Shown piece after piece: positions 58,611 to 64,000 of a stretch of DNA of 64,000 nucleotides. Position 1 is the first letter of the stretch, and each line of letters starts with the position of its first letter. Origin of the DNA: Streptomyces sp. NBC_01445 (lineage in GTDB: Bacteria; Actinomycetota; Actinomycetes; Streptomycetales; Streptomycetaceae); contig NZ_CP109485.1 in assembly GCF_035918235.1 (NCBI RefSeq), positions 6,921,001 to 6,985,000 on the forward strand, in the 5' to 3' direction. A model generated the notes under the pieces. That model ran no database searches, had not been told where the DNA came from, and saw nothing but the letters and a program-made list of their open reading frames with translations. Made by a program: the position numbers and the translations under genes.

Positions 58611-60800
58611 ATGGGCATCGCGATCACGCAGGAGCAAGAGGAGCTGGCGGGCGCCGTGCGCGGCTGGCTCGCACGCGCCGTACCGCCCGAGGAAGTGCGC
58701 AAACTGCTCGACGCCCCCGCCACCCCCGCGGGCCGCCCCGCCCACTGGGACGGACTCGCCGGACAGGGGCTGCTCGGCCTCCATCTCCCCGAGGAGTACG
58801 GCGGCGGGGGCGGCGACCTCGTCGACCTCGCGGTCGTCCTCGAAGAGGCGGGGCGGGCCGCGCTGCCCGGCCCGTTCGCGGCCAGCGCCGCCGCCTCACT
58901 GGTCCTGCGCCACGCGGGCGCCGCCGGCCTCGCCGCGTCCCTCGCGTCCGGCGACCGCATCGGCGCCGCCGCCCTCGGTACGGGAACGCTGACCGCCGTC
59001 ACCGTGTCCGACGGGCTCGTCCTCGACGGGGTGGCGCCGCCCGTCCTGTCCGGCGGCGACGCCGACCTGCTCCTCCTGGCCGCCGAGTCCGCGACCGGGA
59101 CCGTATGGGTCGCCGTCGACGCGGGCACCGCCGGACTCAGTAGCCGCGTCCACGAGAGCGCCGACCCCACGCGCCCCACCGCGGAGATCACCGCCCGGGG
59201 CGCCCTGGTGCCGGCCGTGAGGATCCTCGCCGTCGACACGGCCACCGTGCGCGACCTGGCCTCGGTCGTCCTCGCGGCCGACGCGTGCGGCGTCGCGGCG
59301 TGGGCGCTGCACACGGCGGCGGAGTACGCGAAGGTGCGGGAGCAGTTCGGGCGGCCGATCGGACAGTTCCAGGGCGTCAAGCACCTGTGCGCGGACATGC
59401 TGGTCCGGGTCGAGCAGGCGCGGGCGCTGGTGTGGGACGCGGCACGGGCGGCGGGGGGCGGTGCTGAGGGGGCCGACGACGGCGCGGCGCGTGAGCTGGT
59501 CGTCTCTCTCGCCGCCGGGGCCGCGCTCGATGCCGCGTACTCCTGTGCCAAGGACTGTGTGCAGGTCCTCGGCGGGATCGGGTTCACCTGGGAGCACGAC
59601 GCCCATCTCTATCTGCGGCGGGCCGTCGTCGCGCGGCAGCTGCTCGGCGCGGGGGACACGCACCGGCTGCGGGCGGTGCGGCTCGCGGAGGGCGGGGCGC
59701 GGCGCGAGCTGCGTCTGGAGCTGCCCGCGGAGGCGGAGGCGTTCCGGGCGGGCGCCCGCGAGGCCGTCGAGGGGATACGCGGCCTCGACCCGGCCGCGGC
59801 CCGCCGGGCCCTCGCGCCCACGGGGTACGCCGCGCCGTACCTGCCCGAGCCGTACGGCCTCGGCGCGGGCCCCGTGCAGCAGCTCGCCGTGCAGCAGGAA
59901 CTCGCCGCCGCGGGCGTCCGCGTCAGCGACCTCGGCATCGGGACCTGGGTCGTCCCCTCGCTCCTCGCCTACGGCACCCCGGAGCAGCGGGACCGCTATC
60001 TCCTGCCCACGCTCCTGGGCGACGTCCTGTGGTGCCAGTTGTTCTCCGAACCCGGCGCCGGTTCCGACCTGGCCTCGCTGCGGACGAAGGCCGAGCGCAC
60101 CGAGGACGGGCGCTGGCGCGTCAACGGGCAGAAGGTGTGGACGAGCGCCGCCCAGTGGGCCGACCACGGGATCCTGCTCGCCCGCACCAACCCGGACGCC
60201 CCCAAGCACAAGGGCCTCACCTACTTCGTCGTCGACATGAAGCGGACCGAGGGCATCGACGTACGGCCCCTGAAGGAGATCACCGGGGACTCGCTCTTCA
60301 ACGAGGTGTACTTCGACGACGTGCTGCTCCCCGAGGACGCCGTGGTGGGGCAGGTGGACGACGGCTGGCGCGTCGCCCGGAACACGCTCGGCAACGAACG
60401 GGTCCACATGGCCGACCAGTTGACCTTCGACACGGGCCTTGAGGCGCTGATCGCCCGCGCCGGAACGCTCGACGGCGCGTACCGGGCGCGGATCGGCGCG
60501 CTCGCCACCGAGGCGCACGCCCTGGCCTGCACAGGGCTGCGCACGACGATGCGGCAGGTGGCCGGCGCGGACCCGGGCCCGGGGGCGTCCGTACGGAAAC
60601 TCGTGCAGACGCCGCACCAGCAGAAGGTTGCCGAACTCGCCCTGGAGCTGCTCGGCCCCGAGGGCGCCCTGAGGGAGGGAGCGGGGGAGCGTGCGCTGCA
60701 CGGATTCCTGATGTCGCGCTGCCTGACGATCGCCGGCGGCACGACGCAGGTGCAGCTGAACGTGGTCGCCGAGCGGATTCTGGGATTGCCGAGAGACTAG
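58611..60800 (+). CDS. Fused two-domain acyl-CoA dehydrogenase, FadE34-like
   Basis: A 729-aa protein made of two acyl-CoA dehydrogenase halves. The first (about 1-375) has HLPEEYGGGGGDLVDLAVVL and VREQFGRPIGQFQGVKHLCA, but no clear flavin/substrate loop. The second (about 376-729) has LPEPYGLGAGPVQQLAVQQE, WCQLFSEPGAGSDLASLRTK, VNGQKVWTSAAQWADHGILL and CLTIAGGTTQVQLNVVAERI. Length and layout match mycobacterial FadE34, which dehydrogenates sterol side-chain CoA esters and sits beside kstR there. ATG at 58611 lacks a ribosome-binding site, so the mRNA may be leaderless; GTG at 58602 is the alternative. Confidence 0.85.
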   Translation: MGIAITQEQEELAGAVRGWLARAVPPEEVRKLLDAPATPAGRPAHWDGLAGQGLLGLHLPEEYGGGGGDLVDLAVVLEEAGRAALPGPFAASAAASLVLRHAGAAGLAASLASGDRIGAAALGTGTLTAVTVSDGLVLDGVAPPVLSGGDADLLLLAAESATGTVWVAVDAGTAGLSSRVHESADPTRPTAEITARGALVPAVRILAVDTATVRDLASVVLAADACGVAAWALHTAAEYAKVREQFGRPIGQFQGVKHLCADMLVRVEQARALVWDAARAAGGGAEGADDGAARELVVSLAAGAALDAAYSCAKDCVQVLGGIGFTWEHDAHLYLRRAVVARQLLGAGDTHRLRAVRLAEGGARRELRLELPAEAEAFRAGAREAVEGIRGLDPAAARRALAPTGYAAPYLPEPYGLGAGPVQQLAVQQELAAAGVRVSDLGIGTWVVPSLLAYGTPEQRDRYLLPTLLGDVLWCQLFSEPGAGSDLASLRTKAERTEDGRWRVNGQKVWTSAAQWADHGILLARTNPDAPKHKGLTYFVVDMKRTEGIDVRPLKEITGDSLFNEVYFDDVLLPEDAVVGQVDDGWRVARNTLGNERVHMADQLTFDTGLEALIARAGTLDGAYRARIGALATEAHALACTGLRTTMRQVAGADPGPGASVRKLVQTPHQQKVAELALELLGPEGALREGAGERALHGFLMSRCLTIAGGTTQVQLNVVAERILGLPRD

Positions 60801-60902
60801 GCGGGGCGCCCCGTCAGGGACGCGGGGCTGTGACACTTTGCGGCTCCGGCGCGTGGGCGTGACCAGCCCCCACTCACCCGCGGGCGACAACGGCGCCACC
60901 GT

Positions 60903-61829
60903 ATGGTCACCTGCGTGGAGCTACGTCACCTCTCAGGATTCGTCGCCGTTGCCGAGGAGCTGCACTTCGGCCGCGCAGCGGAACGGCTGCACATCGCGCA
61001 GTCGCCGCTCAGCCAGCAGATCAAGCTGCTCGAGCGGGATCTGGGCGTCAAGCTGTTCGACCGGACCACCCGGACCGTGCGGCTCACCGCCGCCGGGCAC
61101 GCGCTGCTCGGGCCCGCCCGGCATCTGCTCGCCGAGGCGTCGGCGGTGCGCAGGACCGTGCAGGCCGCGCACCTCGGGGAGGTGGGGCGGGTCACCGTCG
61201 GGTTCGCCGGGGCGAGCAGCTACTCCGCGCTGCCGCTGCTAACCCGCGCCGTCACGTCCGAACTCCCGGGTATTGAGCTGGTGTTGGAGGGCCAGACCTA
61301 TACCGGCGAGGCGCTCGGAAGGATCGCGGACGGGTCCCTCGACGTGGGGTTCGTGGCGCTCCCGGTGCGGCGCGGAATCACGGCGCGCGTCGTGCGGATG
61401 GAGCGGCTCGTGCTCGCGCTGCCCGACAGTCATCCGCTCGCCCGGCAGGACGAGGTCCACTTCGCCGAGCTGGCGCACGAGCCTTTCGTGACGTTCCCCG
61501 TCGCCCGCGGCTCGGCCGTGCGGGAGGCCATGGTGCAGGCCTGCCACGAGGCCGGGTTCGCGCCCCGGATCGCGCAGGAGGCGCCGGACTCGTACAACAT
61601 GCTCGCCCTCGTCGGCGCGGGTGTCGGGCTCGCCGTCGTCGTGGCGTCCGCGCGCGCCATCCATCTGGAACACGTCGTGTTCCGGCCGCTGGTCGGGGAC
61701 GACGTGCCGGTGCTCCCCATCGCCCTCGGCTGGCGCACCGGAAACCGCTCGGCGCCCCTCCAGGCGGTCCTGCGCGTGGCGGAGGAAGTCCTGCCGACGC
61801 CCCCGGACGCGCCCGACGCCCGCGGATGA
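60903..61829 (+). CDS. LysR-family transcriptional regulator
   Basis: A 308-aa regulator: helix-turn-helix in the first 65 residues (ELRHLSGFVAVAEELHFGRA, AERLHIAQSPLSQQIKLLER), then a two-lobed effector domain with VTVGFAGASSYSALPLLTRA and GSLDVGFVALPVRRGITARV. ATG at 60903 or GTG at 60915 are both possible; no clear ribosome-binding site precedes either. It is co-directional with the MHS transporter 207 bp downstream and may control it. Confidence 0.9.
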   Translation: MVTCVELRHLSGFVAVAEELHFGRAAERLHIAQSPLSQQIKLLERDLGVKLFDRTTRTVRLTAAGHALLGPARHLLAEASAVRRTVQAAHLGEVGRVTVGFAGASSYSALPLLTRAVTSELPGIELVLEGQTYTGEALGRIADGSLDVGFVALPVRRGITARVVRMERLVLALPDSHPLARQDEVHFAELAHEPFVTFPVARGSAVREAMVQACHEAGFAPRIAQEAPDSYNMLALVGAGVGLAVVVASARAIHLEHVVFRPLVGDDVPVLPIALGWRTGNRSAPLQAVLRVAEEVLPTPPDAPDARG

Positions 61830-62036
61830 TCCCCATTATTTTGATGGATGACATCTGACTGGAGGCCGGTATTGGTCTTGGACACATCCTAATGAGCGGG
61901 TGCAGAGTGATCCACGTCTCGCGACGGAGCGATGAGCGCCGGGCGTGGAGCGTGGATGGGCACCGGCCGCTCGGTGGCCCCGCCCCCTCCGGCCCGTCCC
62001 CTCCCAGCGGGATGCCGCTACGAGAGGACGCTCGTC

Positions 62037-63377
62037 ATGTCGCACGACGCCCCAGTCCCCGGGGTCAGCGCAACACAGGCCCGTGATGCCCGCCGCGCCG
62101 GTGTCACCGCCTTCGTCGGGACCACCATCGAGTGGTTCGACTTCTACATCTACGGCTCCGCGTCCGCTCTGGTCCTCGGCAAGATCTTCTTCGCCGAGGC
62201 CTCGCCGGCCGTAGGCACCCTCGCCGCCTTCGCCACCTTCTGGGTCGGCTTCCTGGCCCGCCCGCTCGGCGGCGTGATCTTCGGCCACTTCGGCGACCGC
62301 TACGGCCGCAAGAAGGCCCTCGTCACCACGCTCACCATGATGGGCGCCGCCACCTTCTGCGTCGGCCTGCTCCCGGGCTATGCCCAGATCGGCGTCGCCG
62401 CGCCCGTCCTCCTCGTGCTGCTGCGCATGATCCAGGGCGTCGCGATGGGCGGCGAGTGGGGCGGCGCCGTCCTCATCGCCACCGAGTACGCCCCGCCCAA
62501 GCGCAAGCTCCTGTACGGGGCGTTCGCCCAGCAGGGCTCGCCGGTCGGCAACCTCCTCGCCACGCTCGCCTTCCTCGGCATCGCCCAACTCCCGGACGCC
62601 GCCTTCGAGTCCTGGGGCTGGCGCGTCCCGTTCCTCTTCTCCGCCGTACTCGTCGCCGTCGGCCTGTTCATCCGCCTGCGGCTCGCCGAGACCCCCGAGA
62701 TGGCCGCGGCCCTGGAGCGCAAGCAGACGTCCAAGCTGCCCATCAAGGACGTCCTGACCCGCTCGCCGATGCTGGTCCTGCTCGGTGTGCTCGCCGGCAC
62801 GGCCGGGGTCGCGATCACCTACGTCAAGACGACCTTCGCCCTGTCCTGGGCCACCTCCGACCTCGGTTTCGACCGCACGTCGTTCCTGACCGTCATCTCG
62901 CTCGCGCTGGTCGTCCAGGTCGTCGTGCAGCCCTTCGGCGCGGTCCTCGCGAGCAAGTGGCCCGTGCGCAAAGCCGTGTTGTGGATGCTGCTGCCCGAAT
63001 TCGTCGTGCTGCCGCTGATGTTCGTCCTCGTCGGGACCGGCAACTTCTGGCTGGCCGTCCTCGGCATGGGCCTCGCCACCTTCCCGCACGCCATGTACTA
63101 CGCGGCGCTCGCCGGCATCCTCGCCCGGGTCTTCCCCGTCGAGGTCCGCTACACCGGCATGTCCCTCTCGTACCAGCTGTGCACGACGCTGTTCGCCGGG
63201 ACGGCGCCGATCGTCTCCCAGTACCTGCTCAACGCCACCGGCTCCATCTGGCCCGTCGTCGCGCTCGGCCTCGGCTACACCCTCGTGACCCTCGCCGGTG
63301 TCCTGCCGCTGCTCGCCCGTACCGCCGCCGCGCCGGAGCCGGCCGCCGTCACCACCCGCACCGCCTCCCACGCCTGA
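62037..63377 (+). CDS. MFS transporter of the metabolite:H+ symporter (MHS) family
   Basis: A 446-aa, 12-helix transporter: FVGTTIEWFDFYIYGSASAL (MHS start), FGHFGDRYGRKKALVTTLTM, QGVAMGGEWGGAVLIATEYA, PPKRKLLYGAFAQQGSPVGN and YTGMSLSYQLCTTLFAGTAP. It resembles shikimate/alpha-ketoglutarate-type symporters; the substrate is not determined. ATG at 62037 after AGAGGA. It is followed by an AidB-like acyl-CoA dehydrogenase 17 nt downstream. Confidence 0.88.
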   Translation: MSHDAPVPGVSATQARDARRAGVTAFVGTTIEWFDFYIYGSASALVLGKIFFAEASPAVGTLAAFATFWVGFLARPLGGVIFGHFGDRYGRKKALVTTLTMMGAATFCVGLLPGYAQIGVAAPVLLVLLRMIQGVAMGGEWGGAVLIATEYAPPKRKLLYGAFAQQGSPVGNLLATLAFLGIAQLPDAAFESWGWRVPFLFSAVLVAVGLFIRLRLAETPEMAAALERKQTSKLPIKDVLTRSPMLVLLGVLAGTAGVAITYVKTTFALSWATSDLGFDRTSFLTVISLALVVQVVVQPFGAVLASKWPVRKAVLWMLLPEFVVLPLMFVLVGTGNFWLAVLGMGLATFPHAMYYAALAGILARVFPVEVRYTGMSLSYQLCTTLFAGTAPIVSQYLLNATGSIWPVVALGLGYTLVTLAGVLPLLARTAAAPEPAAVTTRTASHA

Positions 63378-63394
63378 CCCGGAGTGATCCCCCG

Positions 63395-64000
63395 ATGAAC
63401 TACGCCGACCGCGACCCCGCGCTGCGCCCCTTCCTCGACCGTGTCCTGTCCGCCGACGACCGGGCCCGCGTCGAACCGCTCCTGACCGAACTCGGCGCGC
63501 TCGCGGCCGGTGACCTCGACCGGCAGGCCGCGCTCGCCGACGCCAACCCGCCCCGCCTGGTCCAGTACGCGCCCGGCGGCGAACGCGTCGACGAGATCGA
63601 GTACCACCCGGCCCACGACCGCGCCGCCGCCATCGCCTACGAGGAGTTCGGGCTCGCCGCGATGTCGCACCGCCCCGGCGTCCACGGCTGGCCGTCCAAG
63701 GTCCCGCACACCGTCAAGTACGCCCTGTCCTACCTTTATGTGCAGTCCGAGTTCGGCATGGCCTGCCCGCTGTCCATGACGGACTCGGCCGCCCGCATCC
63801 TGCGCCTGTTCGACCCCGAGCGGTACGCGGACGAGATCGCCGCGCTCTCCTCCACCGACCCCGAACTGCGGGCCACGGGCGCGATGTTCATGACGGAGAA
63901 GCAGGGCGGCACGGACGTCGGCCTGACGGAGACCGTCGCCACCGACCGGGGTGCGCACTGGACGCTCACCGGCAAGAAGTGGTTCGCGTCCAACCCGGGC
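63395..64000 (+). CDS. AidB-like acyl-CoA dehydrogenase, 5' part (runs off window)
   Basis: The first 202 residues of an acyl-CoA dehydrogenase-family flavoprotein. GVHGWPSKVPHTVKYALSYL, ACPLSMTDSAARILRLFDP, then FMTEKQGGTDVGLTETVATD and LTGKKWFASNPG match the AidB subgroup, in which TEKQGGSDV and GHKWFxS are typical. Substrate is unknown; AidB proteins also bind DNA. It probably forms an operon with the MHS transporter. Confidence 0.85.
   Translation, partial: MNYADRDPALRPFLDRVLSADDRARVEPLLTELGALAAGDLDRQAALADANPPRLVQYAPGGERVDEIEYHPAHDRAAAIAYEEFGLAAMSHRPGVHGWPSKVPHTVKYALSYLYVQSEFGMACPLSMTDSAARILRLFDPERYADEIAALSSTDPELRATGAMFMTEKQGGTDVGLTETVATDRGAHWTLTGKKWFASNPG

Overview
The window is high-GC actinobacterial chromosome, almost certainly Streptomyces. 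Supporting signs are tightly packed genes with strong third-position GC bias, many GTG and some TTG starts, ATGA/GTGA/TGATG start-stop overlaps, an XRE/DUF5753 regulator paired with a DUF397 protein, anti-sigma-type ATPases, F420-dependent oxidoreductases and a Streptomyces-style mce locus. I see no tRNA, rRNA, insertion sequence, phage or CRISPR array.

Layout. 1-9 kb: housekeeping and small regulatory genes: a DinB-like fragment, ABM monooxygenase, DUF1992, FHA-like protein, O-methyltransferase, a DUF2330 protein broken by a 1-nt frameshift, an MHS-type transporter, a GT87-PAP2 fusion, an anti-sigma-like ATPase and an XRE/DUF397 pair. 9-27.7 kb: a PucR regulator, three secreted proteins, then one long mce operon (ATPase, two YrbE permeases, six MCE proteins, four Mce-associated proteins, a lytic transglycosylase) that should form a lipid/sterol importer. 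27.8-30.5 kb: divergent cyp125 and fadA5, the same arrangement as in mycobacterial cholesterol catabolism. 31.3-37.3 kb: a five-gene ECF transporter operon led by two secreted, membrane-anchored proteins and preceded by a cobalamin riboswitch. 37.4-39 kb: flotillin/NfeD-like pair. 39-43 kb: metallo-hydrolase, aldehyde dehydrogenase, ferredoxin and kstR, with a TPP riboswitch lying without a thiamine gene opposite the end of kstR. 43-46.3 kb: glycosyltransferase, methyltransferase and alpha/alpha-barrel protein. 46.3-51.2 kb: small membrane protein, lipoprotein, LLM oxidoreductase, DUF5336 protein, amidase, methyltransferase. 51.3-56.7 kb: M20 peptidase, NCS1 permease, DUF1177, IclR, PepE. 56.6-64 kb: DHA2-type MFS fusion, FadE34-like fused acyl-CoA dehydrogenase, LysR, MHS transporter and the start of an AidB-like acyl-CoA dehydrogenase.

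How it fits together. The unifying theme is sterol uptake and side-chain oxidation. Sites matching the KstR consensus TNNAACNNGTTNNA are found at kstR itself (perfect), the aldehyde dehydrogenase/metallo-hydrolase promoter (perfect), the FadE34-like gene (perfect) and twice, with one mismatch each, between cyp125 and fadA5. A second palindrome, CTGAC-N5-GTCAG, recurs at four loci in the same set (cyp125, aldehyde dehydrogenase, FadE34-like, LLM oxidoreductase). A third, GTTAC-N6-GTAAC, recurs in front of the secreted proteins and the mce operon. No ring-degradation genes are present in the window.

Most unusual: a well-formed TPP riboswitch with its own promoter and downstream hairpins but no thiamine gene, pointing into the 3' end of kstR; and a cobalamin-riboswitch operon coupling an ECF importer to a secreted alpha/alpha-barrel protein reminiscent in fold class of intrinsic factor/transcobalamin.
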